Of a stretch of DNA of 64,000 bases, positions 47,200-56,614 are shown piece by piece. The translations under genes were made by a program, and so were the position numbers. Position 1 is the first letter of the stretch. The number at the start of each line of letters is the position of its first letter. A model generated the notes under the pieces. That model was not told where the DNA came from. It searched no databases and was given only the letters and a program-made list of their open reading frames with translations. The stretch comes from Bartonella sp. MM73XJBT.G (lineage in GTDB: Bacteria > Pseudomonadota > Alphaproteobacteria > Rhizobiales > Rhizobiaceae), in NCBI RefSeq assembly GCF_028618435.1, contig NZ_JAQISW010000008.1, positions 17,918 through 81,917 of the forward strand, written 5' to 3'.

Positions 47200-47978
47200 A
47201 AACATTTTTTAATGTGTAAAGTAATTTCAAGATTTTTGCAATAAAAATTGTTTTTCTTAGAATGAAGAGATTTCTTAAATAAGAGACTATTTGCCTTTCA
47301 ATTTTTTTTAAGCTTTACTCAACTCATGGTCTCAGACCTGTTGTTCATAAAGGAAACAACGAGGTTGTTAAGTTTAAGGCTATCTGTGTTGTGCTATATT
47401 TTAATCGATAACCAAAATGACTTGTTTTGTCCTTTTGCTGCGGTTGAGAGATCATAATGATAGGGTGGAGATTTCATGAGCAGACACGCTTCATACAAAA
47501 TAAAATCCCCAAAACAGAATAGATTTGTTATGGCCCCTTCATATGCTTGTTTTGAGGAGATTTTTCTCAATACACACACTTATTTCCACAATAGTACTCA
47601 TGAAGAGGTCTAAGGTGCTTCGTGAAGTGTATAAGCCTCTCATGAGTGGTAGAAAAAGAATGGTATAAAAGCAGTTATTTTTATGCATAGCAAAGGAGTG
47701 TAAGCTGCTCGTATGATTCACTTTGCTCATTTCCCCGTGTTGCTTGCTGTTGTGGTTCATAAAGAGGCATTTTTTTTGTGCCGTTTTATTCCATTGAAAT
47801 TCTCTCGACTTGTGATGTGCAAGCAAAGCATTTTGATTGCTTTAAAATGAACAGTTTGGACATGAGAGAATGCTTAAGCTCTTTAGTTTTTTATTTGATT
47901 GGTAAAAAATATTATAAATCAATATGTTTTTTTGATAACATGATGACTTTTGAGAGTTTTAAAAATAGACGTCTCAAT
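47200..47978. other. Intergenic stretch before the autotransporter array
   Basis: XRE module flank, the RNA promoter area and a repeat core (47829-47930). No gene. Confidence 0.45.
47829..47930 (+). repeat. Dispersed intergenic repeat, copy 9
   Basis: CATTTTGATTGCTTTAAAAT then GGACATGAGAGAATG and TTATAAATCAATATG. Confidence 0.55.
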
Positions 47979-48005
47979 AAAAAGCAGCACATCGTGCTGC
48001 TTTTT
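47979..48005 (-). terminator. Terminator of the first autotransporter gene
   Basis: Stem AAAAAGCAGCAC/GTGCTGCTTTTT (12 pairs, 3-base loop) lies 30 bp past the stop codon. T-runs on both sides make it able to work in both directions. It belongs to the GCAGC hairpin family found behind four autotransporter genes. Confidence 0.85.
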
Positions 48006-48034
48006 ATTTTATTGAAGTTAAAAGTGCTTTTGCT

Positions 48035-51000
48035 TTAAAAATGATACCGTATTCCGCCAGAAACATTGGTTCCCGATACACCGGTTTTTTGCAACTTTTG
48101 TCGATAGCTAATATCGCCATTCAGCACAATATTTTGAGAAAGATAGGCATTCACACCCATGCCTCCCTCAATTGATGAACCGGTAGGATCAAGAGCAAAG
48201 GTATCCGAAATTTTTATTGTTTTGCCGTCACCAAAAGTTCTGATAACATTCATTTTTCCATAGAAGGAAACAGCCTTGTTTTCTTCAACAGCTGTTATCG
48301 TTTTTGTTAAACGTCCACCAAAACGGATCAACCATTGACGCGGATTGCCCATGTCTACTTTTAAGCCATTGGCATCTGAGAAAATATCAAACATGAGATT
48401 TTGATAAATCAATTGCACTTGTGGTTCAAAGACCAGTCCTTTTGTACCGGTTGTTAATTTTTGACCAAGGGTTGCAGAGAGATTAAGGATTTCAGTTCCA
48501 TCCAATTTTGCAGCATTCCCAACAAGAGCTGTGGTAATATTTCCTTTTAATTTTCCGTAAGAAAGAAGCGTGTTGATATATAGACCACTGCTATGTTGGA
48601 GGCTGCTGTAAGCGGTGAGGGACCATTTATCAAGGGTTGTCTTTTCAGAATCTTGCATCTCTTTTGGTGTAAAGGCAAGTTTTCCGTATGTTCCTAAAAG
48701 ACCAAAATGTGCGCTTATATCTTTGCTTTCCGAGGTGGCTAATATAGCCCCCAATTGTAAAGCTTTATAGTTCACATCAGCATCATAACCATAGCGCAGA
48801 GGGCCGCGGTTGGAAGATAAGGTAACTTTCTCGCCGTAGGAGGAGAAAAAGAGATTATGCTTTTTATGATCTGCTGTGCCAAAAACTGTTGTTCGCATCG
48901 CATCTAACAACCTGTTTTGGTTGTTTACATCAGCAAATCCAGAAGAAAATAAAGTATTAGGTAGGGTTAAATAGTTTGCTACCTGTGGTAAAAGCGCTCG
49001 AACTTTTTTATCCTTATCAAGGTAGGCATTCTGTAAGCGGAAATCCCAGAAATCGCTTTTCTTGTCAAAAAGACTTTGGCTCTCATGAGATGTTCCAGGT
49101 TTATAGCTTGCGAGGATATATTTATAAGGTTGTCCACCTATTGTCATATAGTCTCCGGCGAGTGTGAAGGAATTTTCGTTTGCCTGTCCGGAAACTTGAA
49201 TGATTGAAACCCCATGTGTCCCTAAAGGAAGTGACGCCATCTTTTCTCCCCACACAACAGAACCATCTGTTATTGTTTTATCTGTTTCTTGGAGATTAAT
49301 GTGAACAATGGTATTCCCTGATACATCACCATTAATCACAATACGATCGGTTTGTTGTTCTCTAACAGGAGAATGTTTGTTCCATTGAGTATTGACATAA
49401 ATTTCTGCAACACCTGTTGCACTATAAACTGCTGCAGTATGCGCTGTTCCATCTTCTTTCGGACGTTGAGGACCTATAAATAAAGTTTGGTAATGTTCTT
49501 CCACAGGCTTGTTAAACATAATGGCACTGTCAGTAAGGCGCAATATAGAAAGATTAGAGAATGATTTTTCATCAAGACCAAACTGTCTATAGTCATACGA
49601 AATAGTATCGTTCTCTAAGACACGATCATTATTGACAGTGTTTTTATTGGGTTTTAAGAGCCATTTCGTCCCTTCTTTTAGATCAAAAATTGTTCTATTA
49701 TTCTCAGAGGTTCTTACCCGACCTTCTAAAGAAGAGTGTTCCGCAACCAGTGTAAGGGTGTTTGTGGATTCATTTTCCTTTTTTATATTTTTTAATAAAG
49801 CATCGGCATGAATTTTTGAATTTTTAAGGCTGACAACACCGTTTGTGTTTGTTCCATAAAGGCTGATACCTACACCATTTTCAACGGAAAGCTTTGTATT
49901 TTCTAGATTTATTTTACCGACAATATCTTGTTTCTGAATGGCGTTGGCATTTATTCCAGCATTGCGTGGATGTTGTCTTTGAGGGATATGATATGGATTA
50001 TTGCGGAAAATAATGCCATTTGCTTCAGATTTCCCTGTGACTTGGATATTTGAATCTTTAAGATTGATTGTCCCTTCTATGTTGACCACCCCCGCTGTTT
50101 CTGCTGTCACCGTGATATCTGTGGCATCAATTTCTCCACCTTCTGATACACTCAGTGCAATAAAACCCGCATCAATGCTTCCCCCATTCATTTTGATTTT
50201 TGAATTATTTCCCTCTGCATTGACCGCACTCCATTTGTCTTGAATTTTTTTGTTATGCAGAGTGATAGTGTTACCGTTTTTAGCCTCAACGCCAGCGCTT
50301 ATATCTTCGATTTGTGAAGGATTTTCAGGCTGTTTTATGGGGGATATTGGGTGTGAAAGCTCTGATTTCTCAGATATTTTTTGTGCAGAGACAGAATGCG
50401 CAGGCGCTGGTTTCACAGATTCTGACGCCCCCTGTGATGTCGATTTTCCGGCGGCTGGTCTTAGAGACATTGATGAGAGTTCTGGCTCTTTAGGTGCCGG
50501 TGATTGCTCTGCTGTTGGTCTTGTAGGTTTTGATTCTTTAGGACTTGATGATACTTCTGTTACTGGTTTTGTAAGTTCAGGTATTTTAGGTGCTGACTGT
50601 AAATTAGGTGAAGGTCGTGTTACTTCTGGCTGTGAAGTTACAGTAGAATTGGGTGCTGTTTCTTCACTAGAAGAATCTGTAGAAGTAACACCTGAACGCC
50701 TTCTCGATTTGGCTACGTCTGCTGTTGAAGCTGTCTCTGCCGTTGGAGATTCTGTTGTTGAAGATTGTTTAAGGGGAGTATTTTGTGAAGATGTAGGGCT
50801 AGATTGTACACCTTCTGTTGCTTTAGTTGTTGATGGTTGTGTTCCTTCGTTTTTAGAGGAAGCTTCAGGCTTTGTAATTATTTTAGCTTCAGAAGAATCT
50901 GTAGAGATCTTGGGCGTTGTAGGTTGCTTGGATGGTTGTGAGCGCGTTGAAGAGCGTGTCGTTCCCCCACTAGAGTCTGTACCGCTTCTTAAATCTCCTT

Positions 51001-51274
51001 CACGTTGCGTTTGGAGGGTAGGGAGCGTAGGTGCGTTCGGTGTTGAAGGTGGAAAGGAAGACTGAGATGGAATAGGTTTTCCAGTTCCATCACATAGATC
51101 ATTATACGGATCAAAAATTCCGGTTGTATTTACTGGACACTTAACATGAGAGGGTTGTGAAGAAGAGAGACCTATCGTTGGTGACGGAGTCGTGCTATGA
51201 AGTGCATAAGACAAGCTGGTGGAAGAATAAAACAGAACACTAGAAACTGTGTATAGTAAAACATTTTTTTTCAT
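48035..51274 (-). CDS. Autotransporter with proline/serine-rich stalk, pertactin-like passenger
   Basis: This 1079-residue type Va autotransporter has a signal peptide (about 1-25). A short Cys-containing segment (CPVNTTGIFDPYNDLCDGTG, residues about 43-63) is followed by a low-complexity Ser/Thr/Pro/Glu-rich region (to about 330), a right-handed beta-helix-type passenger (about 335-750), and a C-terminal beta-barrel (about 790-1079) ending in RYHF. The terminal phenylalanine is the outer-membrane assembly signal. It resembles the inducible Bartonella autotransporters. The Ser/Thr-rich stalk is unique among the five neighbours. Function is not known; adhesion is likely. Confidence 0.88.
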   Translation of the reverse strand: MKKNVLLYTVSSVLFYSSTSLSYALHSTTPSPTIGLSSSQPSHVKCPVNTTGIFDPYNDLCDGTGKPIPSQSSFPPSTPNAPTLPTLQTQREGDLRSGTDSSGGTTRSSTRSQPSKQPTTPKISTDSSEAKIITKPEASSKNEGTQPSTTKATEGVQSSPTSSQNTPLKQSSTTESPTAETASTADVAKSRRRSGVTSTDSSSEETAPNSTVTSQPEVTRPSPNLQSAPKIPELTKPVTEVSSSPKESKPTRPTAEQSPAPKEPELSSMSLRPAAGKSTSQGASESVKPAPAHSVSAQKISEKSELSHPISPIKQPENPSQIEDISAGVEAKNGNTITLHNKKIQDKWSAVNAEGNNSKIKMNGGSIDAGFIALSVSEGGEIDATDITVTAETAGVVNIEGTINLKDSNIQVTGKSEANGIIFRNNPYHIPQRQHPRNAGINANAIQKQDIVGKINLENTKLSVENGVGISLYGTNTNGVVSLKNSKIHADALLKNIKKENESTNTLTLVAEHSSLEGRVRTSENNRTIFDLKEGTKWLLKPNKNTVNNDRVLENDTISYDYRQFGLDEKSFSNLSILRLTDSAIMFNKPVEEHYQTLFIGPQRPKEDGTAHTAAVYSATGVAEIYVNTQWNKHSPVREQQTDRIVINGDVSGNTIVHINLQETDKTITDGSVVWGEKMASLPLGTHGVSIIQVSGQANENSFTLAGDYMTIGGQPYKYILASYKPGTSHESQSLFDKKSDFWDFRLQNAYLDKDKKVRALLPQVANYLTLPNTLFSSGFADVNNQNRLLDAMRTTVFGTADHKKHNLFFSSYGEKVTLSSNRGPLRYGYDADVNYKALQLGAILATSESKDISAHFGLLGTYGKLAFTPKEMQDSEKTTLDKWSLTAYSSLQHSSGLYINTLLSYGKLKGNITTALVGNAAKLDGTEILNLSATLGQKLTTGTKGLVFEPQVQLIYQNLMFDIFSDANGLKVDMGNPRQWLIRFGGRLTKTITAVEENKAVSFYGKMNVIRTFGDGKTIKISDTFALDPTGSSIEGGMGVNAYLSQNIVLNGDISYRQKLQKTGVSGTNVSGGIRYHF

Positions 51275-51324
51275 ATAGATGTATTCCTAAATATTTTTCC
51301 CCTCATAAAATATAAAATTTTGAC

Positions 51325-51368
51325 CTCATTATGTCTCTTTTGTAAGAGACAAAACGAAACATAATGAG
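51325..51368. promoter_or_regulatory. Nested inverted repeat upstream of the first autotransporter
   Basis: Outer arms CTCATTATGT/ACATAATGAG enclose inner arms GTCTCTT/AAGAGAC. Sequence ATTATGTxTxTxTTGTAA and ACAAAACGAA is shared with the upstream regions at 56011-56043 and about 59176-59206, so it may be a common regulator site. Confidence 0.6.
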
Positions 51369-51403
51369 AGTACTTTATATTTCAAGATAGAATACAAGTA
51401 TTT

Positions 51404-53449
51404 TTAAAAGTGATAGCGCATTCCTGCAGAAATATTTATTCCAGAGATGCCAACTTTTTTGAATTTATGTTGATAGCTCAGATCACTATGAAGCTCGATA
51501 TTTGGCGATAAGTGCGCTTGAATACCAAAGCCACCTTCGACTAACGATCCCATAGCAGCAAGTTGAAAATTTTTACTAAAAGTTTTGATCAGATTCAGTT
51601 TGCCGTAGAAGGAAAGGACACGGCCTTTGTTTTGCGTTAAACGCCCGCCAATACGTAGCAACCATTGATCAGGATTGCCTATGTTTATTTTGGAATTTTC
51701 TTCATCTGAAGAACTGTTGTCATTTGAGGAAGAGTTATTAGATGAAGCGTTATTATCTGAGGAGACACCAAGTATGAGACGCTGATAAACAAGCTGTGCT
51801 TGTGGCTCTAGGATAACCCCCTCGAAACCGGTGGATAGTTTTTGACCAACAGTTGCTGCGGCCCCTAATATTTTACTATTTTTTACTTTGGGGGTATCTT
51901 GGATGAATTCTTTTCTCATATTTTCTTTAAAAATTCCATAAGAGAGGAAAGCACTTGCATAGGTTCCACTGTCATGCTGAATATTTCCATAGGCGGTGAG
52001 TGACCATTTATCAAACATCTTCTTATGAGAGCTCTCTGCATTTTTAGGAGCAAAAGACAATTTTCCATATGTTCCAAAAAAACCAAAACTGCTACTGATA
52101 TTTTGTTTTTCTCGCGCGATTAATGTAGCCCCTGCTTGCAATGCGGCATAGCGAATATCCGCATGAATGCTCCCTTGCTCTTCTGGAACGCTCTCTTGCT
52201 CTGCTGGAACGCCCTCTTGCTCTGCTGGAACGCTCTCTTGTTCTGTTGGAACGCTCTCTTGCTCTGTTTGAGCACTTTCTTGTTTTGAAAGAATGCGGGA
52301 GAAAAATGTGTTCTTATTGCCATAAGTGGATAAGAAAATGCTTCTCTCTTGATACTCTTTGGGCTCAAACATTGTTATTTGCATATTGTCTAACAAGATA
52401 CTTTGATTGTTGGCATCAGAAACCCCAACAGCAAACATTGCAATAGGCATGACGAAAGAGTTTTCTATTTGTGGTGTAAGTGTTTTGCGGTTTGTTACCC
52501 CATCAAGAGAAGAAGAAGTTGTCGTTGCTTTATCATCTGTAAATTGAGACGTGCTCTCAGTATGAGCGATAGGGGTGCTCTCAATCTTTGTGGGCAATTT
52601 CACATGAGATTCTGCAGATGTGTTAAGAGCTATTTTTGATGCTGAGGAAGAAGTATTTGTTTTGGAATCAATAACAGGGTGTTTATTCTCTTTAGATGAA
52701 TCAGGGGCTCTTTTCCTCTCCACATTTATTGTTTCATCGGTTTCCAAAGTATCGAGGACTGCTTTGCGTAAAGTATTGGAAAGTTCTTTATTCTGTCCTT
52801 GTAGCGCACTATCAATTTTTGCTGCTTTATGTAATATTTCTGCTTTATTTTGCAGTTTGGACCATTCACGATTGTCTTGCTCTACCCATTGTTGGCGAGT
52901 GGCATCAATACGCTGTTGGTTATCGGCATCAAGGATTGCAGCTGCTTTTGCGGCATCGGAGAGTGCTTTCTCATAGCCGCGTAGTAAATTCTCTCTCTTT
53001 ATCAACCGGTCCTGTCGCAAGCGATCAAGTTGGGCATTGGCTTGTAGCATGAGTTGTGTATCTTGAGCGCGTTGTTGAGCCATGGCTTGGGTACGTATAT
53101 AATCTCTTGCTTTCTGCGATTCATTTATATGTGCACCAGAGTCATAACGCCCCAACCCTGAGAAGTATCTATTAATTCTACTGTCTGCTTCATCTAAGCT
53201 TTTTTGAAGTACTTGCAAATTATTCTCCATCATGGCGCCAGAAGCTATTTTTTCAAGATTTTTTTCGGCTTGTGTTGGCGTGCTCATTACATCAATGGCA
53301 TAGCGATATTGTTCTGGTAATTTGATTATTCCTTCAAGGGCATTGCGTGTCTCAGTGCTTAGGCTAGAGGCAGTACTGATCGATGTGAAGGTAAAAGAAG
53401 AAAAAAACAAAGCACAAGCGGCTGTACATAACAAAAGATTCTTATGCAT
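51404..53449 (-). CDS. Autotransporter with alpha-helical passenger
   Basis: This 681-residue protein has a signal peptide (about 1-27) and a beta-barrel (about 340-681, ending RYHF) like its neighbours. The passenger is different: residues about 35-245 are Gln/Ala/Arg/Leu-rich and predicted coiled-coil helices (LMLQANAQLDRLRQDRLIKR), not a beta helix. A linker follows. Tandem 7-residue repeats EQESVPx (about residues 388-425) sit in the first barrel loop region where siblings have SSSRSPLEYGYG. Its start has no GC-type shared promoter; the gap to the next gene is 146 bp. Confidence 0.85.
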   Translation of the reverse strand: MHKNLLLCTAACALFFSSFTFTSISTASSLSTETRNALEGIIKLPEQYRYAIDVMSTPTQAEKNLEKIASGAMMENNLQVLQKSLDEADSRINRYFSGLGRYDSGAHINESQKARDYIRTQAMAQQRAQDTQLMLQANAQLDRLRQDRLIKRENLLRGYEKALSDAAKAAAILDADNQQRIDATRQQWVEQDNREWSKLQNKAEILHKAAKIDSALQGQNKELSNTLRKAVLDTLETDETINVERKRAPDSSKENKHPVIDSKTNTSSSASKIALNTSAESHVKLPTKIESTPIAHTESTSQFTDDKATTTSSSLDGVTNRKTLTPQIENSFVMPIAMFAVGVSDANNQSILLDNMQITMFEPKEYQERSIFLSTYGNKNTFFSRILSKQESAQTEQESVPTEQESVPAEQEGVPAEQESVPEEQGSIHADIRYAALQAGATLIAREKQNISSSFGFFGTYGKLSFAPKNAESSHKKMFDKWSLTAYGNIQHDSGTYASAFLSYGIFKENMRKEFIQDTPKVKNSKILGAAATVGQKLSTGFEGVILEPQAQLVYQRLILGVSSDNNASSNNSSSNDNSSSDEENSKINIGNPDQWLLRIGGRLTQNKGRVLSFYGKLNLIKTFSKNFQLAAMGSLVEGGFGIQAHLSPNIELHSDLSYQHKFKKVGISGINISAGMRYHF
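52165..52285 (-). repeat. 21 bp tandem repeat in a barrel loop
   Basis: About five and a half units of TGGAACGCTCTCTTGCTCTGC-type repeat encode EQESVPA, EQESVPT and EQEGVPA variants. Being a multiple of three, copy-number change would keep the frame. Confidence 0.85.
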
Positions 53450-53535
53450 AGAGATGTTCCTTAAGATATTTTCTTTGTTTTGATAAAAAATGAACCATTC
53501 TTTGACGCATCACGATTTTTTAGAAATGTGTCAAA

Positions 53536-53570
53536 ATAAGCAGCACTTTTTACGTTTTAGTGCTGCTTAT
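53536..53570 (-). terminator. Terminator of the third autotransporter gene
   Basis: ATAAGCAGCACT/AGTGCTGCTTAT, 12 pairs, lies 25 bp past the stop of the gene at 53596-55929. AT-rich tract follows on the minus strand. Confidence 0.8.
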
Positions 53571-53595
53571 GTTTTAAAAGTGAAAGCTAAGATTT

Positions 53596-55929
53596 CTAAA
53601 AGCGATAACGCATTCCACCGGAAAAATTCACTCCAGAGATTCCAGATTTTTGGAGTTTATGTTGGTAATTAACGTCAGCATGAAGTGCGATATTTTTAGA
53701 AAGTTGCGCGTTAATGCCAAGTCCTCCTTCAAGGGAAGAGCCCATAGAATCGAGACGGAAAGGTTCAACAATATCGATTGTACTTTTTTCCCCAAAAGCT
53801 TTGATAACGTTCAATTTACCATAAAAAGAAAGAACACGATCTTTTTCAATAGGAAGTATGGTTTTCGTTAAACGCCCTCCCATACGGACCAGCCATTGAT
53901 GAGGCGTTTTTATATTAACCTGGAAGCCATCGATATCCGAAAGCGTACCAAATGCAATATGTTGATAAATCAGTTGCGCTTGTGGTTCAAAGGACAATCC
54001 TTCAACACCGGTTGCTAGTTTTTGTCCAACGGTTGCCGATATATTCAATATATCCGTATTATTTAACTCTGTGGTGTTGCCAATAAGGGCTGTTGTGATA
54101 TGTCCATTTAAAACGCCATAAGAGAGTAGTGCATTAATATAAAGGCCATTGTCATGGTGGAGATTTCCATAGGCCGTAAAGGACCATTTATCCAGTATGC
54201 TTTTGTCAGAACCTTCCATATCTTTTGGTGTAAAAGCGAGCTTTCCATAGGTGCCTAAAAGACCAAAATTTACAGTTAAGTTTTGATTTTCTAGCGTTGC
54301 TAATGTCATGCCTGCTTGTAAGGCAGCATAGCCAACATCTGCACCATAACCATATTCCAATGGACTACGGCTGGAAGATAACGTTACTTTGTTGCCATAA
54401 GTTGATAAGAAGATGCCTTTCTTTTTATGACCTTCTAATCCAAAAACTGTTGAGTGCATATTATCTAACAGCGTATTTTGATTGCTTATGTCAGTCAATC
54501 CAGAGGAGAATATTGCGTTAGGCATGACCAAATAGCTTGCCACTTGGGGAACAAGAGCTTTTATTTCTTCCACCAAATCAAGAGTAGCATTTTGGAGACG
54601 GAAATCCCAAAATTCTCCATCTTCTGGAAAAAGGCTTTGCTGATTATCCGCTTTCCCAAGGCGGGATGTTGGTCCATAGCTATTGAGTATATATTTATAA
54701 GGTAAGCCTCCTATTGTGGTGTAACCATGGGCAAGTTTGAAGGAATCTTCATGAGCGTGTCCAGAAACTTGAATAAGTGAGAGCCCACGTTCATTCAAAG
54801 GAATTGAATCTTTTGCTTTTTCATTATCGAATGATTCTGCGTGCTTTGAAAGATTGTTAAAATAGACCGTTGTGGTGCCTGAAACATCACCACGGATGAG
54901 AACACGGTCAGTTTTTTGTTGCTCTTTTGGAAGACCGTTACTCCATTCGGTATTAAAGTAAATCCTTGCGTTGCCCGTTGCATTGTAAACTACTGTGCCA
55001 TTGGAGCTTCTGTTTTGATCTGTTTTTTGTGGATGTCTTCCTATATGCAAGGTTTGATAATGATTATCTGCTAGTTTATGCGGGGCATCAAATATGATAG
55101 AGCTATCATTAAGGTTTAGAACTGAAACAACTGATTGTGCACGTTGCTTCAGATCAAGAAGCTTGTAATCAAATAGACTAAAACTGCTTTCCAATTCAAA
55201 TAGACTAATTTTTAAATGCCACTTGCTGTTGTTGTTTAAGGTGAAAATTGTTGTATTTTGAGGAAGCGTTTTAGCTCTTCCTTCCATAATTGAATTATCA
55301 GCATCTAATGTAAAAGTGGTAGGTTGAACCTCAGTGAAGGGAGAACCTCCATTTTCTAATAACATATCAGAACGAATTTCTGAGTTTTTTAAGTACACCG
55401 CATTTGCAGCAGCTTTGGAATAAGAAGGTCCGAAAATACCTACACCATTCTTTACAAGAAGTTTTGTGTTATTAAGAATGGCTTTGTTTACAACTTCTTC
55501 TCCTTCTTGTATTGTGGAGCTTAGAATATAACCAAAATTTATCCCAGAGATTTTGCTGTGGCCTATGACGTTTATGGTTGAATTTTCAACATGGATTATG
55601 CCGTTTGTAAGTGACAAACCACGCTCTTCTGCCCTTCCTATAATTCCTTTAGCATTAATTTGACCACCTAACGTTGCAGAGAGTAAAGTAAAGCCTGAGT
55701 GCATTATTGAGTTGGCAATAGTAACATGGCCTTTCCTAGCAACAACGGCATCATATTTACCACGAATAAAAACGTTATTAAGATTTTTCTCTTCTCCATT
55801 CGTCACTTGGATCGTAGGTATCTCAGAAGGTTGTATATTTGCATGAGTTGGAGCGAGATGAGAAAAAATGAAAGTTCCAGCAATTGTACATAACAAAAAA
55901 TTTTTCTTATAAATATATTTCTTACACAT
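53596..55929 (-). CDS. Autotransporter (Iba-like), paralogue of the next gene
   Basis: This 777-residue autotransporter has a signal peptide (about 1-31), a beta-helix passenger (about 35-480) and a barrel (about 500-777, ending RYRF). Passenger sequence ends near FWDFRLQNATLDL; the barrel carries LSTYGNKVTLSSSRSPLEYG and LLGTYGKLAFTPKDMEGSDK, nearly identical to the gene at 56615-59092. The signal peptide and upstream region are also shared with it, so it is a tandem duplicate whose passenger has diverged. Confidence 0.88.
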   Translation of the reverse strand: MCKKYIYKKNFLLCTIAGTFIFSHLAPTHANIQPSEIPTIQVTNGEEKNLNNVFIRGKYDAVVARKGHVTIANSIMHSGFTLLSATLGGQINAKGIIGRAEERGLSLTNGIIHVENSTINVIGHSKISGINFGYILSSTIQEGEEVVNKAILNNTKLLVKNGVGIFGPSYSKAAANAVYLKNSEIRSDMLLENGGSPFTEVQPTTFTLDADNSIMEGRAKTLPQNTTIFTLNNNSKWHLKISLFELESSFSLFDYKLLDLKQRAQSVVSVLNLNDSSIIFDAPHKLADNHYQTLHIGRHPQKTDQNRSSNGTVVYNATGNARIYFNTEWSNGLPKEQQKTDRVLIRGDVSGTTTVYFNNLSKHAESFDNEKAKDSIPLNERGLSLIQVSGHAHEDSFKLAHGYTTIGGLPYKYILNSYGPTSRLGKADNQQSLFPEDGEFWDFRLQNATLDLVEEIKALVPQVASYLVMPNAIFSSGLTDISNQNTLLDNMHSTVFGLEGHKKKGIFLSTYGNKVTLSSSRSPLEYGYGADVGYAALQAGMTLATLENQNLTVNFGLLGTYGKLAFTPKDMEGSDKSILDKWSFTAYGNLHHDNGLYINALLSYGVLNGHITTALIGNTTELNNTDILNISATVGQKLATGVEGLSFEPQAQLIYQHIAFGTLSDIDGFQVNIKTPHQWLVRMGGRLTKTILPIEKDRVLSFYGKLNVIKAFGEKSTIDIVEPFRLDSMGSSLEGGLGINAQLSKNIALHADVNYQHKLQKSGISGVNFSGGMRYRF

Positions 55930-56043
55930 AGAGATGCCTTTAGTATTTGGTATGCTTTGATGCTTACTTCATTCCCCTGATGGCGCAAGTACCCGGAAAG
56001 CTTTTATATCATTATGTTTTTATTGTAAACAACAAAACGAATA
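55930..56043 (-). promoter_or_regulatory. Conserved autotransporter upstream region, copy 1
   Basis: About 112 bp upstream of this gene match 59093-59206 with only two mismatches, though the two coding regions have diverged. On the minus strand it contains TTGTTTACAATAAAA and TATAAAAG, a plausible promoter pair, and a leader with GGCATCTCT before the ATG. Confidence 0.7.
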
Positions 56044-56544
56044 TTAAATTTTGTTATTTATCGTTTGAAAATTCGTCCGAAAAGCACTTTTAAAATAGAA
56101 AGTGCAATCCAGCGATAATGGATTTCAGAAGACTGAGCTTAACTTAACTATTTTTGTTTTAAAGTGCTAAGAATTAAATATTTTACAAGGATATTTATTG
56201 CTTAGATATTTATTGCTTAAAGCTGTTGTTATAAAAACGCTCCAAAGCTTTGGAGAAGGTTTATTGCACGCTTACAAAAGGCTTTCAGTTGGTTTTCTTG
56301 TATATAGAATTATTCATGATGAATTTTTTATGTAAAAAAGCTGAAGTATTTTGCATTTTTTTATTAATAGACAAAAATTTTTACTGAATTTATTTGATTT
56401 TTATACATCAAAAAGGTCATTTTCTTGAGAATTTAACCATCATTAGAGAGACAAAAGATTCTGTTGCATTTAGTTTGAACAAAATTAATCCTTTTAAGAA
56501 AGGCTTATAGAAAGAACCATTATCGACAGATCTTGCCGAAATAA
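56044..56544. other. Intergenic stretch between the third and fourth autotransporter genes
   Basis: AT-rich sequence without a credible gene. It lies beyond the shared upstream block of the third gene. Confidence 0.4.
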
Positions 56545-56580
56545 TATAAAAAAGGCAGCATATTGTGCCGCCTTTTTTAT
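56545..56580 (-). terminator. Terminator of the fourth autotransporter gene
   Basis: ATAAAAAAGGCAGCA/TGCCGCCTTTTTTAT. The single plus-strand A/C mismatch is a G-U pair in the minus-strand RNA, so the stem is intact in the gene's direction, and a T-run follows. Confidence 0.85.
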
Positions 56581-56614
56581 ATTGAATAGACCATAAGTTG
56601 CTTTTTTCTTTTTC

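Larger units (their letters stand above)
46423..47930. repeat. Segmental duplication, copy 2 (XRE gene plus structured RNA plus flanks)
   Basis: Counterpart of 32368-33850 in the same orientation, ending in a repeat core at 47829-47930. Confidence 0.8.
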
